A program made the translations under genes and the position numbers. From Embiotoca jacksoni (taxonomy: Eukaryota > Chordata > Actinopteri > Embiotocidae), in NCBI GenBank assembly GCA_022577435.1, contig JAKOON010000018.1, forward strand, positions 12,757,096 through 12,821,095: a stretch of 64,000 nucleotides of DNA. The letters are read 5' to 3'. Below the pieces are notes generated by a model. The model did no database searches, was not told the origin of the DNA, and saw only the letters and a list, made by a program, of their open reading frames with translations. Below, piece after piece: positions 14,801 through 64,000 of this stretch. Positions within the stretch are counted from its first letter, which is position 1. The number at the start of each line of letters is the position of its first letter.

Positions 14801-17800
14801 CATTGTTCAAAAGAATTTGATTTAGTGATCCAGCACAGTGAGACAAGAAAATGGCAGAGAGCACACTAAGATGAAGTAAATGTGGCCTAAAAGAAGAGAC
14901 ATAATATAATGAATAATAAATAAATTGGCATTGATAAGATGGCATGCTTTAATAAGGAGAGGGAGAAAAACAGGAGTCTGGTCTTTATGGTCCAGAAGTT
15001 TGAGCCAGATGGAAGTTTTCCAATAAGTGATGAATCCAACACTAACCTACAGTCCTGCTTCTTCGCCTGTGAGCTGGCTTTTCACACAATGCCTTCCGGT
15101 CTGTGTTTGGTATGAGCATAGGATGTGGAGTACCAGACAGTGACGGAAGAGATCAGGACAGTCGATGTTGTCTCTGTTAAACTAGGTGGGAACTTTAGCG
15201 GAGACATTTAATGACGACGATGTTTGTCTGTCTCCCTCTGTCTCTTTCCAACAGGGTGTTTATCTCCAATCTGCAGAAGGAAATTGAAAAGCAGACGGGA
15301 TATCGCTCCTCTCGCAAACGGAGGTCAGAGTCTCAGTATGACTACGAGGTTTACCACTCTCTGGAAGAGGTAGATGTGAAGCCCACCATTTAACCAACTA
15401 TCTCTCATGCTCCTCTGCCCTCTGATGTAATGCACAAACAAAGTAAACAAACATCCTCTCTACCACAGCCTCGTGGTCTCTCACACAAGAGACATGCTCT
15501 CTACTTCAGACACTTCACAGCTTTAGAGTGTTTATTTTACCCGGTCGATCAGGCTCCTGGTTCATGAATCTGTCAGAGCCTAAGAAACGGCATGAATTCC
15601 CCAAACAGATCCGGAGAGAGCCTACACAAATCTTTAGTCCTCTGAGTTTTGATCCTCTCCTTCACTGTGCAACACACACTTAGAAACGCATGCATCCCTG
15701 TGTGCCTGCAGAGACACATCATGCAGGCAAGAACACAACCCCACACACGCAGAGTTACAGATTGATGCACAATAACCTCACAGAAACATTATATTTGATG
15801 AAATTTTTTTAAGGGCCTGTACTCGCCTGTGTTATTTTCTGTTCCTAAGATCCAGAGCTGGATGTTTGAGATGAACAGAACCCACCCTGACCTGGTCAAC
15901 ATGTTCTCGATTGGGAAGTCATATGAAGGAAGACCGCTTTATGTGCTTCAGGTAGGAGAGATGGCATGAAGCACAGACATCAATTACTCACAGGTGCATG
16001 CACAAGTGTTCTTGTCCTACTCTAAATTTGACAGTGCTTGTGTCCTGTTAGCTAGGAAAGAGAAGTCGTCCTCAGAAGAAAGTTGTGTGGATCGACTGTG
16101 GTGTTCACGCCAGGGAGTGGATCGGACCTGCCTTCTGCCAGTGGTTTGTCAAAGAGGTAGTGCAGTTTCAGATTTAAATATTAAAACACTGTTTGAACTT
16201 CTTGCACGCTTTTGCACCAATGTACATGTAAAAAGTGTCTTAACACGAACGTATGGTATCTTACTGATAGCCTGAATGATGGTCGCAGCAAGCACTCTCT
16301 GACATATGGAGTTGTCAACAAACACCAACATCTGTTCACTTTTCACGCCCAGTTATGCAAACACTTAAGAACATCCTTTATAGTTAAGATGTTGGAAGTA
16401 ACGCAGACATTTAGACAAGTTCCAACACACCCTTAAAGTTTTAGTTAGTACCGTCTGAAGTGAGGATGGGCCAGACATGAACAGCAAGAACATTTAATGG
16501 CTCGTTTTATACTACTTAGTAGATGCCAGATGAGTGGGATCTGCAACACAGTGCAACACAATCAGTGCCAAAAAGTCAAGAAAATGAAAGGAAAGTCTAT
16601 CTGTAAATTTAGAGCACTGAGCCATTTTTAAAGAACTCTCCCTGCGTGATACAGTCACCTTTCAGGTGCGTTCAAAATGCACAGTAAATGCTCAGAAATG
16701 TTTTAAAATCTAATAAGGAACTGAATTGTTGTTGAGGAGAAAATAACTGCTTCAACATGTGCCGCTAAAAAGTAGCACATGTACATTTTAAGGCTTTCCA
16801 AGGTTTACTGGACCATAGCATTTACAAAACAATGATTTGTTGTGCCCTGCAGTTGTTCTGTTTGCAGACACTTCTTTAATGAACATCTTAGCGATGGCTT
16901 AGTTCTAACTTCTAGAGACAGAAGCTAAAATACATGACTTGGGCCATTACATGGAAGTTCAGCAGGGGACTCTTTAAAGTCGGACTCAGAATTAAATGAA
17001 GGACAAAGTGAAAAGGCAAATGGCAGTAGGAGATCTTACACAGACTGATATCAAGATAAATAAAGGAGGAAATCATTTAACTTCTAGCAACATTAAAAGA
17101 AATGTTTAAACACATGAACTGAAATCTAAATTTGCTGTGATGTAGTAACTGCGGGAGGCCACTGGAGGTCAGGGTGCCATCTTTGTTTAAGGCTTAAGCT
17201 TTTTAACCTTGCCCTCGGTCTGTTAAAGAGCAGGTGTGAGCAGTATTAACCCAGTGCCCAGACCTACAAACCTCATGTGTAGTCAGAGTATTAACCTACT
17301 GTAGATGTGTGTGAGATAAAGAGTCTGTAGGAGATGGCATTATGATTAGGACATAGCATAGCAGTAACATGCAACTATAATATCTAACCACAATCTGGAT
17401 TTGTCTCATTAGTTAAGATGAAGTTTAGTGTGCTTTATAACTATACAGAGCTCTATTATAATTACAGGCTATCAACTCATACCAGTATGACTCTGTGATG
17501 ACACGACTACTCAACCAGCTCAACTTCTACGTCATGCCTGTTTTCAATGTGGATGGATATCGTTTCAGCTGGACCACGGTACTGCAGGTCTACATACTGA
17601 TTTTGTGAAGGGGAAAGTACTTTTCTACATTATTTTAAATACGGCAGAATTCAAGCCCCAGAATAAAAACTAGTCAAAAATATATTTTACCCACAGCTTT
17701 TGAAATGTTTTCAAAGCATTAAATAGATTTTCTTTTGTCACTATGCAGCCTTTAGCTCTTCATAAGTATCTATTTATATTTCTGGGATATTGCATGTAAA

Positions 17801-20126
17801 AAAATAACCCTGAGATACTGTCTCCGTAACTACTACTCAGAGCTGAATGAGTGACAGATGGATTATTTTGGTGATGGCAGTTAATTCGATGACTTTGACA
17901 GTCAGTGGATATACAAAGACAGCAGCTTTATTTTTTTTCTGCAGGATCGGTTCTGGAGGAAGACACGGTCCAAAAATCACAAGTTCCACTGCAGAGGAGT
18001 GGACGCTAACAGAAACTGGAAAGTGAAATGGTGTGGTGAGTTTAATAAACGCAGGACTTCAGCTGAAATCCAGTGAATCTCTCACACAGTACGTGGCAAA
18101 GACACACCGCAACTTGGCAAAGTGTCTCTTGTAGTCCCTTGATGTTGTGCTCTGTTCTGTCTATTAATGAGTGCCAGCTGTGGATGATGTGTGTAGTGAC
18201 AGCAATATGCGTTTGATGTCTTTTAGCAACTGGTGGGTGTTTGGTTGGGGGTTCTGTTGAATCATCAACAGTCCAGGGGGGCTCTGAGAACACAGCAAAT
18301 ATTTTTGTGGGACAGACAAACATACAGAGATGTAATGTTAGATGAGAACCAGAGACAGACTCAAGTCTCCTCAAGGGCACGTTGGCTCTCAATTTAACAT
18401 CCCTGTTTATGATGAAGAACTTTCTTCAAAGGAACCCATTATTGGTGAGAAAACATACCAAAATGTCCTTGGCAGTACACACAGCACTTTACAGTAGTTG
18501 TTATGAATGTAAAAACACAGCGCTAGGTTAATCAGTGCTGCATAAAACAGTACAGAACAAGCTCAGAGATAACAGTAAGCTTGACAGAAATCCATGCTAA
18601 TGATTTCACAATATTGACCACCAACTCGCTTCCACAATTTATAAATATATAACTCAACTGCTCACTAATTAAACCTTATTTGTTTGCTTTGAAAAAGTGA
18701 ACCACCTTAATACAAGTCTTTTTTTATTTGACCTTATTTCAGATAATGCTTTTACAAAATCCCTGTGGGAGCAAAGAACATATGTTTAAAACAATACAAG
18801 TCATATTACAAACACACACACACTTTTTACTACATGCTCAAAAAGAAGGTTTTAATTTACTTGACCACGATAGTTAATTACATGTTAAGATATTTTTCAA
18901 TGTACGTTTGAGCTCTTAAAAGTCACTGTTTAGCTTCTGTTATCATTGACCTTCTAGTATGTCTATGGTGACATCAACCTGTGTTTTCCACTGTAAAAGG
19001 GCTTCCCATCATTTTACACTTCCTGCTTGGTCACTGTTACTGGATTGGGTCCAGGATATATAGAATCCACATCACAGTGCCTTTACCTCTCTCACATTTA
19101 CTCTTAAAGATCTGATAGAAACATGAGCAAGAAAATTGGATTTGCGCATCTTAATGTGTTGCTTAATGCATCCTGGTGTGATCAGATGATAAGAGTGCAG
19201 CCTCTTCTCCCTCTTTCCTTCCCCAGATGAGGGTGCCTCGTCTCATCCCTGTGACGACACTTACTGCGGTCCCTTCCCTGAATCTGAACCGGAAGTCAAG
19301 GCCGTCGCCAAGTTCCTGCGCAAGCACAAGAAGCGCATGAAAGCATACATATCCATCCACGCCTACGCACAAATGCTGCTTTATCCATATTCCTACAAGT
19401 ACGCCACAATCCCCAACTTCAACTGTGTGGTAAGACATCAGTGGCTTAATAATCAACAAGTTGTTTTTAGTTCATCTGTGGGAGCTACTTTATTTTGAAA
19501 TTTCATGTTTAAGTTATTTAACCCAATGAAGCTGATATTAAATCCTATTGAGAGTGAGTATACACTATATCACAGATGAGCTGGCCTTGTGCCTTCACTC
19601 TGCAGGAGTCTGCAGCTCACAATGCAGTGACAGCCTTGTACTCCGCCTATGGAGTGAGGTACAGATATGGACCTGCCTCCACGACTCTGTGTGAGTACCA
19701 TCACTCCTTTTTATTGAAGCTTACTCATAATACAAGATCAACTTAGTTTTGTGAATGTTGCTGTTGAGAGAAGCATCGTCTGAATGCAGACATGTGGATC
19801 TCCATCAGGAATGAAACACCCTGACGAAAATCAAAGCTGCTTATTGTCAGGTGTTATTGTTGTCATTGTTTTGTTTTTTTCCATCTTTATTGTTCTTTCA
19901 CTTTCTCACAGATGTTAGCTCTGGCAGCTCCATCGACTGGGCTTACAGGAACGGGATCCCCTACGCATTTGCATTTGAGTTGAGAGACACAGGATACTTT
20001 GGCTTCCTCCTGCCAGAATCGCTAATCAACCCGACCTGCACTGAGACTATGAGAGCAGTGAAAGCCATCGCGTCGGGTCTGCTGAAGAAGTGTGAAACAG
20101 ACAGGAACAGATTTCCATATATATGA
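5728..20126 (+). CDS. cpa6: carboxypeptidase A6 (complete gene, 11 coding exons)
   Basis: Secreted M14A zinc metallocarboxypeptidase that removes C-terminal hydrophobic residues from peptides; in mammals it is bound to extracellular matrix. Joined exons: 5728-5843, 8384-8459, 13277-13401, 15255-15369, 15850-15951, 16052-16156, 17468-17578, 17945-18035, 19227-19429, 19606-19690, 19912-20126 (1344 nt, 447 residues; human about 437). In order: signal peptide (about 1-30), activation propeptide, furin-type site RKRR (126-129), then the catalytic domain. Zinc ligands are H197 and E200 (HAREW) and H325 (IHAYAQ). Substrate-binding residues are R255, N272, R273 and Y377, and the general base is E399 (FELRDTGYFGF). 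Sequons lie at N79, N89 (propeptide) and N153. The gene spans only 14.4 kb, far more compact than in human. Identity with CPA6 rather than other A/B carboxypeptidases rests on the near-identical DEGASxHPCDDTYCGPFPES segment and on the arfgef1 neighbour. Confidence 0.96.
5844..8383 (+). other. cpa6: cpa6 intron 1
   Basis: Noncoding. A stop-free 110-codon minus-strand stretch at 6344-6676 has no recognisable protein similarity. An A-run lies at 7339-7358. No element with clear ends was found. Confidence 0.7.
8384..8459 (+). CDS. cpa6: cpa6 coding exon 2
   Basis: Propeptide residues 40-64 (DQVFRITPSNEEEVAALKKI...), matching the start of the M14 activation peptide. Acceptor tttttgcag. The donor is AAG-gttggc, a weak match to the consensus with a T-rich run shortly downstream. 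Ends in phase 0. Confidence 0.93.
8460..13276 (+). other. cpa6: cpa6 intron 2
   Basis: The longest cpa6 intron (4.8 kb), AT-rich. Holds one old copy of a dispersed fish repeat (10730-10995), a T-run at 10269-10288 and a short TG run at 12198-12218. Nothing else recognised. Confidence 0.75.
10730..10995 (+). repeat. dispersed teleost repeat, copy 1
   Basis: An old copy of a common fish interspersed repeat. Diagnostic pieces in order: a tattttcactatcaatct-like start, AAAATGTCAG, CTTGTTTTCTATGACC, ACAAAGACATTTAGTTTTT, and an end rich in CTAATAGATTAATCAGC followed by CCAGCTGTAAT. Recognised from memory of the family; no family name is assigned. Confidence 0.6.
13277..13401 (+). CDS. cpa6: cpa6 coding exon 3
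   Basis: Propeptide residues 65-105, beginning VDFWQPNS, which corresponds to VDLWQPSS of human CPA6. It carries two N-glycosylation sequons, NAT (79-81) and NDT (89-91). Strong donor CG-gtaagt; ends in phase 2. Confidence 0.94.
13402..15254 (+). other. cpa6: cpa6 intron 3
   Basis: Noncoding. The 3' half is filled by a teleost interspersed repeat (14764-15190) that ends about 65 nt before exon 4. A short CA run is at 13616-13636. Confidence 0.75.
14764..15190. repeat. teleost interspersed repeat (CAGA..CGCTTTATTTGCC type)
   Basis: Begins GGAATCAGACTCGCTTTATT and later carries GTCCAGAAGTTTGAGCCAGA and GTACCAGACAGTGACGGAAG. These match in order a frequent fish repeat that normally reads AATCAGAATCAGCTTTATT at its start and TACCACACTGTGATGGAGGA near its end. 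The copy is diverged and stops about 65 nt before cpa6 exon 4. Confidence 0.6.
15255..15369 (+). CDS. cpa6: cpa6 coding exon 4 (propeptide end, furin site)
   Basis: Residues 106-144: end of the propeptide, the dibasic processing site SSRKRRSES (RKRR at 126-129), and the start of the mature enzyme (YDYEVYHSLEE). CPA6 is one of the A/B enzymes activated by a furin-like convertase in the secretory pathway rather than by trypsin, and this site fits. Ends in phase 0 at GAG-gtagat. Confidence 0.95.
15370..15849 (+). other. cpa6: cpa6 intron 4
   Basis: 480 nt of noncoding sequence. Exon 4 reads on in frame for 7 more codons to a TAA at 15391-15393, so retention would truncate the protein before the active site. 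No repeat recognised. Confidence 0.7.
15850..15951 (+). CDS. cpa6: cpa6 coding exon 5
   Basis: Residues 145-178 of the mature N-terminal part (IQSWMFEMNRTHPDLVNMFS...), with a sequon NRT at 153-155 and the conserved SIGKSYEGRPLYVLQ strand. 34 codons, phase 0 at both ends. Confidence 0.95.
16052..16156 (+). CDS. cpa6: cpa6 coding exon 6 (zinc site HxxE)
   Basis: Residues 179-213. Holds WIDCGVHAREWIGPAFCQW, in which H197 and E200 are the first two zinc ligands of the M14 fold. 35 codons, phase 0 at both ends; intron 5 before it is only 100 nt. Confidence 0.96.
16157..17467 (+). other. cpa6: cpa6 intron 6
   Basis: 1311 nt of AT-rich noncoding sequence without recognisable repeats or frames. 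Confidence 0.75.
17468..17578 (+). CDS. cpa6: cpa6 coding exon 7
   Basis: Residues 214-250, ending NFYVMPVFNVDGYRFSWTT, the conserved strand before the substrate-binding loop. Phase 0 at both ends; donor ACG-gtactg. Confidence 0.95.
17579..17944 (+). other. cpa6: cpa6 intron 7
   Basis: 366 nt. It ends in a T-rich tract and CTGCAG acceptor. Nothing else seen. Confidence 0.8.
17945..18035 (+). CDS. cpa6: cpa6 coding exon 8 (substrate-binding Arg/Asn)
   Basis: Residues 251-280: DRFWRKTRS followed by CRGVDANRNWKVKWC. R255, N272 and R273 correspond to Arg127, Asn144 and Arg145 of bovine CPA1, which polarise the scissile carbonyl and hold the terminal carboxylate. Ends in phase 1. Confidence 0.96.
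18036..19226 (+). other. cpa6: cpa6 intron 8
   Basis: 1191 nt. A 116-codon minus-strand open frame at 18042-18392 has no domain or splice support. The rest is AT-rich, with a short CA run near 18812-18823. Confidence 0.75.
19227..19429 (+). CDS. cpa6: cpa6 coding exon 9 (third zinc ligand)
   Basis: Residues 281-348. Starts DEGASSHPCDDTYCGPFPES, nearly the same as in human CPA6, and includes SIHAYAQMLLYPYSYKY with H325 as third zinc ligand. A 98-codon antisense open frame over this exon is a shadow. Ends in phase 0 at GTG-gtaaga. Confidence 0.96.
19606..19690 (+). CDS. cpa6: cpa6 coding exon 10
   Basis: Residues 349-376 (ESAAHNAVTALYSAYGVRYRYGPASTTL). It ends with the first base of the Tyr377 codon; that tyrosine is the mobile Tyr248 equivalent, so intron 10 splits a key residue. 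Confidence 0.95.
19912..20126 (+). CDS. cpa6: cpa6 coding exon 11 (catalytic Glu, stop)
   Basis: Residues 377-447 and TGA at 20124-20126. Contains VSSGSSIDWAY, where I384 is at the S1' specificity position (255 in CPA1), and AFAFELRDTGYFGFLLPE with general base E399. The tail after LLKKC (ETDRNRFPYI) extends about ten residues past the end of the human protein as I recall it. Confidence 0.95.
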
Positions 20127-20935
20127 CTGCAGCCTGAGAGACACTGTATCTGAGCACCTCGTATTCCTTTGAGATTTCATATTCCTCCCAGATGTTATCA
20201 GTTGACGAGCTGAAAAGAACCATCAGAGTGGGAATTTGTTTTCTTGTTTTTTGAGGTTGTTCAGCTGCAGTTGTTCAGTTGTCCATTTTAACTGAGGGTG
20301 GTGGGTTTCTTGTGCCAAAAATATGCATCCTATGAGCAACTAGCCTGTTTACATGGAGTAAGATTACATGCAGTGTCAGAGAGCATCCAGATCAGTGGGC
20401 CTTTATGTGTCCTGTTCAAATCTAGTGTCCTGAGGAGTGTTTCTGCTCTCTACTTACAATCATATTTTTAACAGTGAATGGTGGTCATGTGAGCACCTGT
20501 CATGACACAGCAGCACTTTTTTTTTTTAATACAAAGCTAATGTGCTATATTAATGACTGTTTTTAATGAATATAACCATATTGTTAGCCCTATTTTTTAT
20601 CCTGGTTGCAATTTTATTTTGAAATTAATCTCACCAAGTGCCAGTATAGAGCTTAAATGTTAGTGTAATGATGCCTTTATTACTGCAAACTTGTTGGTGT
20701 ACATAATAATGTATCACCAGACAATTTAAATTGATTTTCTTTTCTCTTTAATTTAGTGCAGACTGAAATTTGGAAAGAATGACCTGTCATCTCGGTAGCT
20801 TACTATGTCATTACTCAGGTATGGATAAATGACAGTGTCAGAAATGTTTACTTGGAACAGGTTATGTGCTTAATATGAGATTTTAATAAATGTATAATGT
20901 CTGACTTGAATAAATGTTGTTTTATAACACAGTAC
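20127..20935 (+). other. cpa6: cpa6 3' UTR
   Basis: About 800 nt of AT-rich sequence from the stop codon to just past the second AATAAA. No open frame or repeat. The end is inferred from the polyadenylation signals. Confidence 0.65.
20885..20914 (+). terminator. cpa6: cpa6 polyadenylation signals
   Basis: Two canonical AATAAA hexamers (20885-20890 and 20909-20914) are followed by a GTTGTTTTATAACACAG stretch, a reasonable cleavage and GU-rich region. The first strong pair after the stop codon. Confidence 0.65.
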
Positions 20936-22902
20936 AATTTTTGTCATCTCTACTAGTCGAATTTGTACATTGTGCTTTTACTATTTTCTAATTTATACAA
21001 TTATTCTGGTCTCTTGCTACAGTTGACATCATTGCAAATCATTTATTTACAGTTTGCTTACAGAAATCCAAAATTCTCTCATTTGTAGCTCTGATTTCTG
21101 TTCTGTAAATGTTTTCCACACATTTTCCTAGCCATGTTTGATTATGAATATAATTTTAGTCAGGGGACATTTATGATGAATAACTCACTGACCTGTTTTA
21201 TTCAATTGATAATTTTAATGATAGGTTTGCCTCTTTCGATCCTCCTCCTCTCTGTACAGTATTCTCTCTTCATTGCCAGACTGCAGATTCTGCAACTCTG
21301 CTCTTATTTATGGATTCAGAAACAGTGGAACTGACACGCATGGCAGTTCAAAGTAAAAGTGAACTGTGCCGCCCACAACTACCAAATCTGTGTTGTCAAA
21401 TTGCCAGATTTCCTGGCTGTATTTGCTGTTGGACTCTGCTAAATGTTACCCAAGTCGGTAAAAGGCAGTGTAGCAAAGTTAAACATGTTGGTATGCACAG
21501 CTGAGGTGAAGTATAAAGCAAAGTGATGGTAATATTAAATAAAGAGGAAACCAACCATTAATTTTCTACAAAAAAATAATATTTTATGATGATTTATGTG
21601 ATAATTTTCAGATATTGATTGATTGTAGTGTGGTGGACAGAGGAAAGCACATGAAGACAAATACAGTGAGAGACCATATGATCAAATGTAAAGGAAAGTG
21701 AGACAAAACCTGACATCAGGTTAATATTTAAGGCAACAACTAAATCTGAGTTCTCAATGTCTCAATGTAAAATTATGTTAAACTTTAATATTGTTATTAT
21801 CATTGTCTTGAAAATAAATATATTTTCAGGCTGTGTCATAAAAAATGCACATTCAGGCCCTGTTAAAAGCCTTCTTCATAGATATGAATATGGTAATATT
21901 TCTAAATGTGAAAGTGAAACACGTCCACTATGATCACCTGAGAACCACAAATTGTTTTATTTTATTGGTCAAAATGTCAAGTTTAGAGTATATTTGAATA
22001 CAGCCTATCTGTAATGTCTCTGTCAAAAATTACAAATTGCATTCATGTTCATACCAGGTAGTGCAAACATAAATTAAAAAAGTTGTTAACGATCCCGTTC
22101 TCTTTAATTTGCTTTACCAGATGACATATCTGACGTCCCCATTAAAAAGAGATGGTACGGTTTATCAAACTGCCCCATTGTTGGTGTTTTGTGAATAAAA
22201 GTGAAGCTCGTCCTCTTGTTTCCATGTGGTATAAAGACATTTCCTTGATCATAGCATCAGAAAAAACTAATCAAATTATAGTCAGGCTTTAGGAGCAATG
22301 GGAAATAATTCACAGCCTATTGTGGGTTGACGGCAAGATATGTTGGACACGATTATCTGTGTAGATGTGTATAACTGAATCTAGGCAATATGTACAGCTT
22401 TGTGAAAACTTTGTGTTTATTTCACCAAATGTAATGTTGTCTTTTATTTCCTGATACCATTGCTTTTACTATTGGCCGTATGGGTGTGGATGGAGGAGTG
22501 GGCTATTACTCAATTTGATCTTTTTTTTTTTTTATATTTCGGTTTGGTGCCCTCTCCTGTAAACTGATCTATGTCTGAGGAAATTCAAAAAGCAGCTTTT
22601 CAAAAAGGGGCAAAAAAAATAAAATAAATAAATTTGAAAACAAAACACAGGTACAGCTATTAAGGCTGAATGCCCTCACATCTCACACATTAGTTTCTGT
22701 ATGATGTGTATATATGAGTCAGTGGGAAAGTTACACGTTTTAGTCAGCAGAAGAAAGATAGAAAAATCTTTTGCCAACCCTGAAGCTGCTTTACTCGGTG
22801 GTGTCATGTATTACATGCATCACGGCAGGATGTTACGTATGGGTTTAATACATGTAGGCTCGCACACATGACTTGTGTGTAGGGCTCAGCTGTAATACCA
22901 CA
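20936..22902. other. intergenic DNA between cpa6 and arfgef1
   Basis: About 2 kb, AT-rich. Short open frames (21134-21334, 21310-21504) have no protein character. A T-run is at 22520-22533. No gene recognised. Confidence 0.7.
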
Positions 22903-23192
22903 CTCCCCTCCCCTCCCTCCCCTCTCCTCCCTCCTCCCTCCTCTCTCTCCCTGCTGCCTCACTGCGGCCGTTCTCAAACGTACGTGACGTCGTTTCCTCT
23001 CTCCAACATGGCGCAGGAGGCAGCTTGTTAATGGCACTCTGAGGGATTTACCCCACCTTCTGTGTTTATTTATGTTTGTCTGTTAGGGTCTCCGCGGCTG
23101 ACATTTGTGAAGGAATACAACTCCAACCAAGGCGGCTGCAGCCCTCCTCCCTTCGGGACCAGGCACAACCTCGCTCCAAATTCCGGTGCGAC
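22903..23192 (+). promoter_or_regulatory. arfgef1: arfgef1 promoter and 5' UTR
   Basis: A 50-nt pure pyrimidine tract (22903-22952; G-rich on the minus strand) is followed by a CpG-rich stretch with a CRE-like TGACGTCG (22985-22992) and a YY1-like CAACATGGCGC (ATGGCG at 23008-23013). There is no TATA box, as expected for a housekeeping gene. Two short upstream frames start at 23008 (7 codons) and 23031 (3 codons). The transcription start is inferred to lie near 22970-23010. The coding frame is open upstream of the ATG but has no other ATG. Confidence 0.6.

Positions 23193-64000
<40,808 letters not shown>

Noticed and set aside
18042..18392. 116-codon minus-strand frame in cpa6 intron 8
   Set aside because: No recognisable domain, and it begins in sequence that is clearly intronic for cpa6.

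Overview
The window is vertebrate nuclear DNA, almost certainly from a teleost fish and probably a percomorph. The evidence is multi-exon genes with GT-AG introns, long TG/CA microsatellites, homopolymer runs, and fish-type interspersed repeats (a tRNA-derived SINE, a decayed non-LTR retrotransposon, a MITE, and several copies of a repeat with ATTAATCGATTA-like ends). There are no bacterial, viral or organellar features. Most long reading frames outside the exons are chance frames or antisense shadows of exons.

Two genes lie head to tail on the + strand. The first is cpa6 (carboxypeptidase A6), complete in 11 coding exons between 5728 and 20126; every splice phase closes and the spliced model is 447 codons plus stop. 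Positions 1-5434 are upstream intergenic DNA. The 3' UTR runs to about 20935 with two AATAAA signals. About 2 kb of intergenic DNA then leads to a promoter region (22903-23192) with a homopyrimidine/G-quadruplex tract, a CRE-like TGACGTCG and a YY1-like ATGGCG.

The second gene is arfgef1 (BIG1, the brefeldin A-inhibited ARF guanine-nucleotide exchange factor). It starts at 23193 and runs off the right edge inside exon 27. The 27 exons read here encode 1344 residues without a frame break: DCB domain, variable linker, HUS domain with its N-Y-D-C box, the complete Sec7 catalytic domain with its glutamic finger, and the start of the HDS repeats. By comparison with human BIG1 (about 1850 residues) roughly the last 570 residues lie outside. 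Intron 1 is about 16.9 kb and holds most of the recognisable mobile-element debris.

The two products do not share a pathway: CPA6 is a secreted zinc carboxypeptidase of the extracellular matrix, and BIG1 activates class I ARFs at the trans-Golgi network. They are linked by old synteny (CPA6 and ARFGEF1 are also adjacent and co-oriented on human 8q13).

The most interesting signals concern splicing of arfgef1. A candidate in-frame 54-nt cassette exon lies in intron 5. Two TG tracts of about 80 nt end just before the exon 6 acceptor. A (CA)24 tract starts 14 nt after the exon 19 donor. I found no previously undescribed biological system; these are regulatory hypotheses that RNA data could settle.
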